Of a stretch of DNA of 64,000 nucleotides, positions 52,428 to 61,082 are shown piece by piece (positions within the stretch are counted from its first letter, which is position 1; every line of letters starts with the position of its first letter). A model generated the notes under the pieces. It made no database searches. It was not told the DNA's origin and saw only the letters and a program-made list of their open reading frames with translations. Position numbers and translations under genes: made by a program. The DNA comes from Nocardioides gilvus (GTDB lineage: Bacteria; Actinomycetota; Actinomycetes; Propionibacteriales; Nocardioidaceae), in contig NZ_QHKY01000004.1 in NCBI RefSeq assembly GCF_003194605.1, positions 372,001 through 436,000 on the forward strand, in the 5' to 3' direction.

Positions 52428-54041
52428 TCAGCCTCGCTTCAGTTCGTCGAACTTCATGCCGCCGGTCGGGAGAGCGACATAGCCCTCGATCGACGAGTTG
52501 ATGCCGACCAGATCGGGGAACTCGACGAGGGAGATGATCGGCTCGTTGTCCGCCACGATCTCGAGTGCTTCGTCCACCAGCGCTTCACGCTCCGCGCCGC
52601 CCGGCAGGACCAGGATGTCGCCGACGATCTTGTCGAACTCGGGGTCGTCGTAGCCGCTCTTGTTCAGTCCCGAAGCGCTGTGGAGGTAGAGGAACAGGGC
52701 GAAGCCGCCGTCGGGCTGCGAGGCGCGCTCGGTGTAGAGGTAGCTCTGCATGGAGCGGTCGTTGACCGCGGCCTCGAAGTCGGCAGCCGACGCGACGCCC
52801 TTGACGTTCGCGTCGACGCCAACAGCCTTCAGGTCAGACTGGACCAGACGGGCCAGGTTCTCGGCGTACGGGCCGGGGCGGGCAGTGTTGAAGGACAGGT
52901 CGATCTTGAGTCCGTTCGAGTGTCCGGCCTCCGCGAGCAACTTCTTGGCCAGATCGGGGTCGTACTCTCCGGTCTCCGGCTGATCAGTGATCAGGCCGCT
53001 CGGCTGAGGAGTGCGCGCCGGCGAGGCATAGCCCTGGTACACCGCATCCACGATCGCATCACGGTCGATCGCGTGGCTGATGGCCCGGCGGACCTTGGGG
53101 TCGGCCAGATCCTTGTCGCCGAGGTTGAACGACAGGTTGTGACGGTTCACGTCGGGCTGCCTGGAGACCTCCGCGTCGGCGCTGTCGTCGATCGTCTTCA
53201 GCTGGTCGATCGGGGGCTCGCTGATCGCGTCCACGTCACCCGACATGAGCAGTTGCGCACGGGCCGAGGCGTCCGGGACGGCCTTGACGACGATCTCGGT
53301 GAACTCGGGCTTCTCGCCCCAGTAGTTCTCGTTGTGCTCGAGACGGATCTCCTGGCCGGAGTTCAGGGTCTTGAGCTTGTACGGACCGAAGGAGGCGCTG
53401 TTCGACGCGAGCCACTCCGAACCCCAAGGGTCCTTGTCGGTGGCGTTCTTCTTGACCTCGTCGGAGTCGAGGATGCCGTCGATCGGGTAGGCCATGACCG
53501 AGAGCGCGATGGCCGAGGGGGCCGTCAGGTTGAGACGCACGGTGTACTGGTCGATCTTGGTGACCGGCTCCTCGGGGTCGACGTTGGCCGACTTGAAGAG
53601 CACTCCGGATGAGAGGGCCGCCGGGTCGGAGTACATCCGCTCGAAGGACCACATCACGTCATCGGCGTCGAACTCGTTGCCGTACTCGCTCTTCACGCCC
53701 TCACGGAGCTTGAACGTGTACTGCGTGCCCTCGTCGTTGACCTCCCAGGACTCGGCCAGCGCCGGCTTCAGCGCTTCCGTGCTGAGCACCGAGTCGCCGG
53801 AGGCCTTGGAGGTGTCGTAGTCGACGAGACCTTCCATGAAGCCGTCAACGGCCTGCACCCAGGTCAGGCCGGTGTAGACGTTCGGGTCCAACTGCGTGGG
53901 CGTGGAACTCCAGGCCAGTCGCAGGACTCCGTCCGACGACGTGTCTGAGGATTCCCCGCCGCTACCGCAGGCCGCGAGTGTGGTCGCTGCAATGGCCAGT
54001 GAGGCCACTCCGGCAACGCGACGAATGACTCGTGTACGCAT
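52428..54041 (-). CDS. ABC transporter substrate-binding lipoprotein (family 5)
   Basis: The product is 537 residues from the ATG at 54041 (GGAG upstream). A lipoprotein signal ends in LAAC at about residue 26, so the mature protein is membrane-anchored. The family 5 features are LAWSSTPTQLDPNVYTGLTW, the SFGPYKLKTLNSGQEIRLEHNENYWGEKPEF segment and VRRAISHAIDRDAIVDAVYQG. Family 5 members bind peptides, nickel or various amides and opines; the ligand here is unknown. It is the first gene of the 13-gene operon. Confidence 0.93.
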   Translation of the reverse strand: MRTRVIRRVAGVASLAIAATTLAACGSGGESSDTSSDGVLRLAWSSTPTQLDPNVYTGLTWVQAVDGFMEGLVDYDTSKASGDSVLSTEALKPALAESWEVNDEGTQYTFKLREGVKSEYGNEFDADDVMWSFERMYSDPAALSSGVLFKSANVDPEEPVTKIDQYTVRLNLTAPSAIALSVMAYPIDGILDSDEVKKNATDKDPWGSEWLASNSASFGPYKLKTLNSGQEIRLEHNENYWGEKPEFTEIVVKAVPDASARAQLLMSGDVDAISEPPIDQLKTIDDSADAEVSRQPDVNRHNLSFNLGDKDLADPKVRRAISHAIDRDAIVDAVYQGYASPARTPQPSGLITDQPETGEYDPDLAKKLLAEAGHSNGLKIDLSFNTARPGPYAENLARLVQSDLKAVGVDANVKGVASAADFEAAVNDRSMQSYLYTERASQPDGGFALFLYLHSASGLNKSGYDDPEFDKIVGDILVLPGGAEREALVDEALEIVADNEPIISLVEFPDLVGINSSIEGYVALPTGGMKFDELKRG

Positions 54042-54097
54042 CTCGACTCCATCTCTCGTGCTCCGGCCCAACGGACCGAAAACATATGTCTGACATA

Positions 54098-54126
54098 AAC
54101 GTATGTGACGACCGGCACACCTACAA
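54098..54126 (-). promoter_or_regulatory. Promoter of the 13-gene import/catabolic operon
   Basis: On the minus strand TTGTAG (54126-54121) and TACGTT (54103-54098) have a 17-base spacing. The region is AT-rich compared with the rest of the window and contains ACATATGT and related palindromes at about 54082-54106. The leader is about 50 bases. Confidence 0.5.
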
Positions 54127-54221
54127 GACCATATGAACATTTGTTTGGACAGTTTCTCGTAAAGATGTGCAAAGTGGCGCCCGTCACGTGCACATCACGC
54201 CTCAGGTCTATACGATCAGGC

Positions 54222-54237
54222 CAGAACGACCGTTAGG
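54222..54237. promoter_or_regulatory. Candidate TetR operator, site 2
   Basis: CAGAACG-AC-CGTTAGG is an imperfect 7+2+7 inverted repeat. Its last 12 bases are ACGACCGTTAGG, matching the motif seen at the TetR gene and at 61906. It covers the -35 (TTAGGC) of the acyl-CoA dehydrogenase promoter. Confidence 0.5.
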
Positions 54238-54261
54238 CAAGGGCGTGCGCGGCCCTGTAAT
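54233..54261 (+). promoter_or_regulatory. Promoter of the acyl-CoA dehydrogenase operon
   Basis: TTAGGC (54233-54238) and TGTAAT (54256-54261) have a 17-base spacing; the -10 is five of six to consensus while the -35 is weak. TGGT-CATTA-ACCA (54261-54273) follows directly, overlapping the -10 and start point, and is a GntR-like candidate site. Confidence 0.5.
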
Positions 54262-54296
54262 GGTCATTAACCAGACGTTTACAGAAGGCGGCACCG

Positions 54297-55463
54297 ATGC
54301 TGAGCACCGAACCCCACGCGGAGTCCCAGGAACGCACCGCGCTGCGCCAGGTGACACGCGAGATCCTGGATCGCCACCTCTCCGCCGAATCCGCGCTCCA
54401 GACCGACCGGGCCGGCGACTTCCCAAGCACGACCTGGCGCGCACTGGGTGAATCCGGTCTGCTGGGCATCGCTGCCGACGAGGAGCTCGGAGGCAGCGGG
54501 GGGACCGTCGGCGACGCCGTGGCAACCACCGAGGAGCTCGCCCGTCGACTGCCCAGCCTCGCCGTCGACTACGTGCTCAGCGGAATGGCGATGCGGATGC
54601 TCACCGACCCCGCCTGCGGGGCAATCTCCGCCCTCCTGCCCCAGGTCGCCTCGGGCGAAGTGGTGGGCAGCTTCGGGCTGAGCGAGCCTGGTGCCGGCAC
54701 CGACCTGCTAGGTCTGCGCACACGTGCAGAGTTGGTCGACGGCCAGTGGCACCTGCACGGTCAGAAGACCTGGATCTCTCTGGCCGAGGAGGCTTCGGTG
54801 GTCTTCGTGCTGGCCCGGACCGACCCGGCCCCTGAGGATCGTCGGGCCCGGGGACTCAGCCTGATCGCCGTACCGACGGACCAGCCCGGTGTGCAGGTGC
54901 GCCGGGTCCACCTGGCGGGCATGCGTGCAGCAGGCACGTGCGAGGTCTTCCTCGACGACGCGCTCGCTCCCGAGGCCAGTCTCGTCGGCGAGCGAGGCAA
55001 GGGTCTGCGGATCATCTCCCAGGCACTCGACGTCGAGCGGGTCCTGGCCGCCGCGATCAGCCTCGGGATCGGACGAGCTGCGTTGGATCTCGCCCTGGCC
55101 TACGTCAAGGAGCGGGAGGCCTTCGGGCGCCCCATCGGAGCCCTCCAGGCAGTCCAACACCCCTTGGCGGACAGCCTCGCCGAGTTCCACGCGGCCCGCG
55201 CCCTGGTCGATGCCTGCGTGACCCGGATCGAGAGCGGCGAGCAGGCCATCTCGTACGCCGGCATGGCCAAGCTGGTCGCCAGCGAGACCACTGCTCGCAT
55301 CGTCGATCGGGCCATGCGGGCGATGGGCGCGATGGGCCTGGCCGAGGAGTCAGCGATGCAGATGTACTTCCGCGACGCCCGGCTCCAACTCTTCAGCCCG
55401 ATCAGCAACGAGATGATCCGCAACCTCATCGCCGAGGACGCCGGCCTCCCGAGGAGTTACTGA
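54297..55463 (+). CDS. Acyl-CoA dehydrogenase
   Basis: The 388-residue product has the FAD-binding region FGLSEPGAGTD and the KTWISLAEEASVVFVLART segment, then RVLAAAISLGIGRAALDLALAYVKEREAFGRPIGALQAVQH in the C-terminal helical domain. It oxidises an acyl-CoA at the alpha-beta bond with electrons to ETF. It leads the plus operon; the next gene begins two bases after it. Confidence 0.92.
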   Translation: MLSTEPHAESQERTALRQVTREILDRHLSAESALQTDRAGDFPSTTWRALGESGLLGIAADEELGGSGGTVGDAVATTEELARRLPSLAVDYVLSGMAMRMLTDPACGAISALLPQVASGEVVGSFGLSEPGAGTDLLGLRTRAELVDGQWHLHGQKTWISLAEEASVVFVLARTDPAPEDRRARGLSLIAVPTDQPGVQVRRVHLAGMRAAGTCEVFLDDALAPEASLVGERGKGLRIISQALDVERVLAAAISLGIGRAALDLALAYVKEREAFGRPIGALQAVQHPLADSLAEFHAARALVDACVTRIESGEQAISYAGMAKLVASETTARIVDRAMRAMGAMGLAEESAMQMYFRDARLQLFSPISNEMIRNLIAEDAGLPRSY

Positions 55464-55464
55464 C

Positions 55465-56370
55465 GTGTTCGACGGCATCGACGAGCTGGTGCTGCCCCTG
55501 CACAACCTCGGGTCGGCTCTGCACCTCTATCGCGATCTCATGGACTTCGAGGTGACCCACGACCGTGAGGCTTCCCCCGGCCTGGCCCAGTTGTGGAATC
55601 TGCCATCCCCGGTCACCCGCGAGGTGCTGCTCACCAAGCCGGGAGCCAGCGGTGGCGCGCTACGGCTGGCGGAAGTGCCGGGCCTGCCGCCTGCCTCCCC
55701 CGCCGGTCGCCCGGACCGGGAGGGGCCGTACGCCCTCGACTTCTACCTGCGCGATGCCGCCGCCGTGGAGGACAGGTGCACCGACGGGGGCGCCCACTTC
55801 GTGAGCGAGGCCGTTCGCTACTCCCTGCCCGGCACCGACATCCCGGTGCGTGAACGGATGTTGGTCCAGGCCGAGTCCGGGTTGCTCCACGCCTTCGTCC
55901 AGTACCGCCCACGCGGCACCCGCTGTGTCCTCGACCAGGACCCTGCGCAGGACACCAGCGAGGTCGTCGCAGCCGTCTTTCTCACCCATCGCTATGAGGA
56001 GGCCAGGGTCTTCGCGCGGGAGGTCCTGGGAGGTCACGAATACTTCCGCGGACGCTTCGACGGTCCTGGCGTGGAGCAGATGCTCGAGCTTGCCCCGGGC
56101 GAAGGTTTCGAGGGAGCCCTCTACCGCGGCCCCACGTCGGCCAACTCCCGTCTGGAGTTCGGTGAAGCCATTCCCGGTGGAGACCGGTGCGCCGACCCCG
56201 TTCCGCGGGTCGTGGCGCGGATCGCCGTGGACGACCTCGACAGGGTCGCCGAGGCGCTGGCCGGCGGTGAACACGGACGGATGACTGGACGGTACGAGAT
56301 CGACGGGGTGCTGCACCTCGGTCTGGCCTCGGTCTACGGCGCCACCTTCGATCTGTTCGCCCGGGCCTGA
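55465..56370 (+). CDS. VOC-family (glyoxalase/extradiol-like) protein
   Basis: The 301-residue product starts at a GTG one base after the acyl-CoA dehydrogenase stop. It has two VOC modules, the first beginning IDELVLPLHNLGSALHLYRDLMDF and the second AAVFLTHRYEEARVFAREVLGG. The metal-ligand positions are not all recognisable. VOC proteins include isomerases, epimerases and dioxygenases; a methylmalonyl-CoA-epimerase-like role is only one option. Confidence 0.78.
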   Translation: MFDGIDELVLPLHNLGSALHLYRDLMDFEVTHDREASPGLAQLWNLPSPVTREVLLTKPGASGGALRLAEVPGLPPASPAGRPDREGPYALDFYLRDAAAVEDRCTDGGAHFVSEAVRYSLPGTDIPVRERMLVQAESGLLHAFVQYRPRGTRCVLDQDPAQDTSEVVAAVFLTHRYEEARVFAREVLGGHEYFRGRFDGPGVEQMLELAPGEGFEGALYRGPTSANSRLEFGEAIPGGDRCADPVPRVVARIAVDDLDRVAEALAGGEHGRMTGRYEIDGVLHLGLASVYGATFDLFARA

Positions 56371-56372
56371 AG

Positions 56373-57533
56373 ATGGCCGGCAAGTCGAGTCGGGCGCTGA
56401 TCGGCAGCGCCGCCCTGGCTCCCGGCATGGTGATGCTGGCCAGCTTCACTCCCACGCCCCTGTTCCCCCTCTACCAGGAGCGGTGGGGCATCGGCGAGAC
56501 CGGCGTGAGCCTCATCTTCGCCGCCTACCCGCTCGGTGTGCTGACCTGCTTGGCGCTGCTCGGTGGTCTCTCCGACGTGGTGGGGCGGCGTCGCTCCATC
56601 CTGCTCGGTGGCGGGGTCCTCACCGTCGCCCTGCTGCTGCTCGCCAGTGCCGGATCGCCGGCGGCGATGGTGCTGGGGCGCTACGTCCAGGGTGTCGGGG
56701 TGGCCCTGGTCTCCACTGCGGCCGCCTCCGCCCTCATGGAGCTGCACCCCAAGGGTGCCGGGTCGGGCTCCCGGTTCAACACCGCCTCGATCAGCGTCGG
56801 CGTGGCGGTCGGCCCACTCCTCTCTGGGCTGCTCGCAGACACCCTGCCCGCCCCCTTGGTCACGCCCTATCTGGTTGTGGCCGCTCTGGTGCTGCTGCCT
56901 GTGCTGCTGGCCCTCCTCTCCCCGCCGACCGCTCGACGCCCCGGGGGTCGACTCGTCCAACCGATCAAGGTCCCGCGGGAGTTGTGGAAGCCGTTCCTCG
57001 CCTGTGCCGCCGCGGTGGCCGTCACCAACGTGTGCACCGGTCTCCTGGGTGCCTTCGGTCCCGAGGTGGCCCAGTCGGTTGGCTGGTTCGGCAGCGCGCT
57101 GAGCGGGGTCTTCGTCTTCGTCGTCCTCGGCGCCATCGCAGTGAGCCAGATCGCCGGCGGCGCGCTCACTCCCCCACTCGCCATGATCGGTGGCGGCCTC
57201 ACCGCAGTGGCAGGGTGGGCTCTGCTGGCGCTGGGCAGCAGCCTGGCCAGCGCACCGCTCGCGCTCCTCGGCGCCACCACTCTGGGGCTCGGCGCCGGGG
57301 CCACCCTGCTCGGGTCGGCGGCCTCACTCGCCACCTGGGCTCCGGCCACTCGCCGGGCCGAGCTGTACGCGGCCTGGCTGCTGGTGCCGTTCACCACGCT
57401 GGGTGCCTCGGCCTTCGTGGCCGCCCCGGTCCTGGCCTCGACGTCGCTGGTCACCGTGCTCCTGGGTGCCGGAGCGGTGACGGCGTTGGCCACCGTCCTC
57501 GTCGCCACCACCGTCAAGAGGAGTCCCGCATGA
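56373..57533 (+). CDS. MFS transporter
   Basis: The 386-residue product has about 12 membrane segments. The loop after segment 2 reads GLSDVVGRRRSILLGG, the MFS A motif. Position between the VOC and amidase genes suggests substrate uptake or product efflux. It overlaps the amidase start by four bases. Confidence 0.9.
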   Translation: MAGKSSRALIGSAALAPGMVMLASFTPTPLFPLYQERWGIGETGVSLIFAAYPLGVLTCLALLGGLSDVVGRRRSILLGGGVLTVALLLLASAGSPAAMVLGRYVQGVGVALVSTAAASALMELHPKGAGSGSRFNTASISVGVAVGPLLSGLLADTLPAPLVTPYLVVAALVLLPVLLALLSPPTARRPGGRLVQPIKVPRELWKPFLACAAAVAVTNVCTGLLGAFGPEVAQSVGWFGSALSGVFVFVVLGAIAVSQIAGGALTPPLAMIGGGLTAVAGWALLALGSSLASAPLALLGATTLGLGAGATLLGSAASLATWAPATRRAELYAAWLLVPFTTLGASAFVAAPVLASTSLVTVLLGAGAVTALATVLVATTVKRSPA

Positions 57534-59173
57534 CGACGCCCCCCGGCATTGCCGACATCCACCGTTCCTTGCGGGCCGGGGAGACCGACGCAGTCACCGT
57601 CCTCGCCGACTTCGAGCAACGAGCCGATCTGTGGGAGCCCGCGCTGGGCATCTACCTCCACCGCGATCGCGAGCGCGCCCACGCGGCTGCCCGCGACGTC
57701 GACCGCGCTCTCGCGGCCGGGCAGTCGGTCGGTCCGCTGGCGGGGGTCCCGATCGGGGTCAAGGACATCGTTCGCACGCACGACGCTCCCACCACCGGGC
57801 AGAGCCTGGTCTCGCCGTGGGTTGCTGCAGGGTCCTGGGGACCCGACGCCACCGTGGTTCGGCGCCTGCGCCAGGCCGGTGCGGTCATCACCGGCAAGAC
57901 CACGACGCTCGAGCACGCTCTGGGGTTCAGTGACCCCGAGAAGGGCTTCCCACTGCCCCGCAACCCCTACTCGGCCAGCCACTGGACCGGTGGCTCCAGT
58001 TGTGGCAGTGGTTCCGGGGTCGCAGTCGGCGCTTTCGCCGGTGCCGTCGGGACCGACACCGCTGGATCGATCCGGATGCCCGCTGCCTGGTGTGGCGTCA
58101 CCGGCCTCAAGCCCACGTACGGGATCGTCCCTGCGGACGGTGTCTTGCCGCTGGGCTGGTCACTGGACCACGTGGGCCCCCTGGCCCGTACGGCCGACGA
58201 CTGCGCGTTCCTCCTGGCTGCAATGGCGGGTCCCGCTGTCGACCAGGAGGGGCTCCTGAGCAGCCGAATCGCCCTCGAAGGACTGCGCATCGGGGTCCTG
58301 GTTGATGCCATGGAGCGGGCGACTCCACAGGTACGGGCCGTGGTGCAGGAGGCTCTGGGGACCCTGTCGGCGGCGGGCGCCGATCTCGTCGAGGTGAGGG
58401 CTCCCCACTACGACGCGGGCGTCGCTGCCACCATGACGACGCTGTCGGCTGAGGCGTACGCACTCCACCTGCCTGACCTGGCCACTCGGTGGCACGACTT
58501 CTCGCGGGCGACCCGCGCGGCCACCCTCAACGGCGTCATGGTCACCGCTGCCGATCTGGTGAGCGCGTCAAGACTGCGAGCCCACTTGGCGTCCCAGGTC
58601 GATGGCCTCTTCGACACGTACGACCTGTTGATCGGCCCGACGGCGAGCTCCACCGCCCCGCGACTCGACGCGCTCGACTTCGGGGATGTCGTCGCCGCCA
58701 TGCAGACGGTGTACTGGAACGGCACCGGTCATCCGGCGCTCTCCCTCCCGGTGGGCGACGTGGATGGTCTTCCCGTCGGGCTGCAGGTGGTGGGGCGGCG
58801 TCATGACGATGCATTGGTCCTGGACTTCGGGCGCCGCTTCCAAGAGGTGACCGATCACCATCGACGACTCCCACCGGTGTCGCAGGCCGGGGCTGTCAGC
58901 GATCCGTCGCGCGACGGCCACGGCGGCGACGACAGCGAAGGGAGCGACGACGCAACGACGACTTTGGCGGCGAGCGAGAGCGATATCGCGCGGCTGGTCC
59001 TCGAACTCGAGGCCGGTGGTGTGCGACCCGATCGCGACGAGATCGTGGCGGCTGCGGCGTCGTGGCCAGGGCTGAGGGCCTCCCTCGCCGCGATCCACGC
59101 TGTCCCACTCCCTCGGGAGACCGAACCGATCACCCGACCCGCCGGCCCCGCTGAGTCAGCCCAGTCGCGCTGA
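57530..59173 (+). CDS. Amidase signature enzyme with C-terminal GatC/AtzG-like extension
   Basis: The product is 547 residues from the ATG at 57530. The triad is visible: Lys78 in GVPIGVKDI, Ser156/157 in GGSSCGSGSG and Ser180 in TDTAGSIRMPA. After about residue 455 comes an acidic linker and then a short helical domain (SESDIARLVLELEAGGVRPDRDEI, ending HAVPLPRETEP) that resembles the small AtzG/GatC-type subunit. Such a fusion is unusual. The last 19 bases are duplicated in tandem. Confidence 0.88.
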   Translation: MTTPPGIADIHRSLRAGETDAVTVLADFEQRADLWEPALGIYLHRDRERAHAAARDVDRALAAGQSVGPLAGVPIGVKDIVRTHDAPTTGQSLVSPWVAAGSWGPDATVVRRLRQAGAVITGKTTTLEHALGFSDPEKGFPLPRNPYSASHWTGGSSCGSGSGVAVGAFAGAVGTDTAGSIRMPAAWCGVTGLKPTYGIVPADGVLPLGWSLDHVGPLARTADDCAFLLAAMAGPAVDQEGLLSSRIALEGLRIGVLVDAMERATPQVRAVVQEALGTLSAAGADLVEVRAPHYDAGVAATMTTLSAEAYALHLPDLATRWHDFSRATRAATLNGVMVTAADLVSASRLRAHLASQVDGLFDTYDLLIGPTASSTAPRLDALDFGDVVAAMQTVYWNGTGHPALSLPVGDVDGLPVGLQVVGRRHDDALVLDFGRRFQEVTDHHRRLPPVSQAGAVSDPSRDGHGGDDSEGSDDATTTLAASESDIARLVLELEAGGVRPDRDEIVAAAASWPGLRASLAAIHAVPLPRETEPITRPAGPAESAQSR

Positions 59174-59186
59174 GTCAGCCCAGTCG
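59149..59186 (+). repeat. 19-bp tandem duplication across convergent stop codons
   Basis: A 19-base unit beginning CGCTGAGTCAGCC occurs twice (59149-59167 and 59168-59186). The amidase stop and the end of the facing crotonase gene both lie in it. It looks like a recent slippage or duplication event that gave new C-terminal codons. Confidence 0.8.
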
Positions 59187-59873
59187 CTCGATCGTGGCCG
59201 CCACCTCGGCGCGGTAGCCGAGGGCGGCCGCGGCGCGCTCACCGTCTCCGAAGAGGTCGCGAGCAGCCGCGCGAGCTCCCCGGTCCGCTGCGAGCAGGGC
59301 TTCACAGGTGTCGGTGGCGGCCCGGTCGAGCTCGGAGCTGGCGACCACCTGGGCGCCCCCGTACGACGCCACCTCCGCTGCCGTGGCCCAGGCGCCGGTC
59401 AGCATCAGGCGACGGGAGGCCGGTCCGCCGACCAGGCGCTCCAACACCGAGGCACCCAGCGGCATGCCGAGCTCGAGCTCGGGGAGACGGATCCGGGAGT
59501 CATCGGCCATCAGGACGACGTCGGCGGCGGCCGCCAACAGCGCTCCGCCCCCGACTGCTGCGCCCCGGACGGCCGCCACGACCGTGGCAGGGCTCTCCAG
59601 CACGGAGAGCACTGCGTCGGTCCCTTGGCGCAGCAACTCGGCAACGGTGCCCGCTGCTTGCGCCGCAGCGAACTCCCGTAGGTCCTGTCCGGCGCTGAAG
59701 TTCGCCCCCGCTGAGGAGAGCAGCAGCACCTGGTCGGGTCGCAGCGATGCGGCGACCTCGGTGAGGGCCGCGTACCGCTCCGCACCCAGGGCGTTCGCCT
59801 TGGTCCCATCGAGACGGAAGTGCACGAGGTCACCGCTCGCGGTGACCTCGTAGCCGTGCTCGCCGGACCTCAT
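59175..59873 (-). CDS. Crotonase-fold (enoyl-CoA hydratase/isomerase family) protein
   Basis: The product is 232 residues from the ATG at 59873, which overlaps the stop of the acyl-CoA dehydrogenase gene. It has VLLLSSAGANFSAGQDLREF, AAVRGAAVGGGALLAAAADVVLMADDSRIRLPELELGMPLGASVLERLVG. By eye the first catalytic Glu position is kept (PELELG) but the second appears to be Arg. It is short for the family. Confidence 0.85.
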   Translation of the reverse strand: MRSGEHGYEVTASGDLVHFRLDGTKANALGAERYAALTEVAASLRPDQVLLLSSAGANFSAGQDLREFAAAQAAGTVAELLRQGTDAVLSVLESPATVVAAVRGAAVGGGALLAAAADVVLMADDSRIRLPELELGMPLGASVLERLVGGPASRRLMLTGAWATAAEVASYGGAQVVASSELDRAATDTCEALLAADRGARAAARDLFGDGERAAAALGYRAEVAATIERLG

Positions 59874-61027
59874 CCGTACGACCGCGGCAGGCGGAGCGCC
59901 TTGTGCGCGATGTGGTTGAGCATCATCTCGGTGCTCACCGGCGCGATCCGGAAGAGGCGGACCAGCCCGGAGAGCGTGCTCAGGCCGTACTCGCGTGCCA
60001 TTCCGTTGCCGCCGTGGGTCTGGATCGCGGCGTCGAGGGCCATCGAGGCGGTCTCGGAGGCCTCGACCTTGGCCATCGCAGCGGCCACGCCGCCGGTCTC
60101 TCCGCGGTCGGCAGCCCGGGCCGACACAAGGGTCAGCAACCGAGCGCCGGCCAGACGGGTCTCGGCCCGTGCCAACGGGTGCGCGATGGCCTGGTGCGTA
60201 CCGATCGGGGCGCCCCACACGACGCGCTCGCGGGCGTACGCGGTCGCCTTGTCGATGGCGTACCGGCTGATGCCGTTGAGCAGGGCCGCACTCAGGATGC
60301 GCTCGGGGTTGAGGCCGGTGAAGAGCACACCAAGGCCCTTCTCTCCGCCCACGATGGCGTGGGCGGGCACCCGGACCCGGTCGAAGAAGAGCGAGAACTG
60401 CGACTCAGGAGAGATGATCTCGACCTGGATCTCGGTCTTGCTCAGTCCTTCGACCTCGGACGGCACGAGGAAGGCTTTCGGGCCGGGAGGAAGTTGGTCC
60501 GGGCCACCCTCGGCATTGGCGATCACCACCATCGCGTCGGAGTTGTCGACGTGGGAAACGTAGTACTTCTGGCCCGAGATCACCCACTCGCCGTCCTCGT
60601 AGACGGCCTTCGTGGAGATGTTGTGGGAGTTGGAGCCGGCGTCGGGCTCAGTGATGGCGAAGGCCATCACCTTGCTGCCGTCGGCCAGCCCGGGGAGCCA
60701 CTGCTGCTTCTGCGCTGCCGAGCCGTGGTCCTTGATCATCGTGGCGCAGACGGCGGGCGAGAGCGCGATCAGCATCATCGGCAACCCGTTGGCTGCCATC
60801 TCCTCGGCGACCACCGCCAGCGCCTCCAGACCTTGGCCACCGCCGCCGAACTCCTCCGGCACAGCGACCCCCAGGGCCCCCAACGCGCCCAACTCGTTCC
60901 AGAAGGTGCGTGCGTTGCTTCCGTCCGAGCTGCTGGCGACGAAGTAGTCGTGGCCGTACTTCACGCAGACGGCACGCACTGCCTCACGCAGCGCGGCCAG
61001 TTCCTCGGCTCCGGCAAGGTGGGTCAC
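59870..61027 (-). CDS. Acyl-CoA dehydrogenase
   Basis: The product is 385 residues from the GTG at 61027; the frame is open upstream but those residues lie outside the family. It has FAITEPDAGSNSHNISTKA, GVLFTGLNPERILSAALLNGISRYAIDKATAYARERVVWGAPIGTHQAIAHPLA and QTHGGNGMAREYG near the end. It is not close to the acyl-CoA dehydrogenase at 54297, so the two probably act on different thioesters. Confidence 0.92.
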   Translation of the reverse strand: MTHLAGAEELAALREAVRAVCVKYGHDYFVASSSDGSNARTFWNELGALGALGVAVPEEFGGGGQGLEALAVVAEEMAANGLPMMLIALSPAVCATMIKDHGSAAQKQQWLPGLADGSKVMAFAITEPDAGSNSHNISTKAVYEDGEWVISGQKYYVSHVDNSDAMVVIANAEGGPDQLPPGPKAFLVPSEVEGLSKTEIQVEIISPESQFSLFFDRVRVPAHAIVGGEKGLGVLFTGLNPERILSAALLNGISRYAIDKATAYARERVVWGAPIGTHQAIAHPLARAETRLAGARLLTLVSARAADRGETGGVAAAMAKVEASETASMALDAAIQTHGGNGMAREYGLSTLSGLVRLFRIAPVSTEMMLNHIAHKALRLPRSYG

Positions 61028-61082
61028 GAGATGGTCCTCTCCGATCCGGTTGCCCGGACGAATGATGGGGGCGAAGGGGTGA

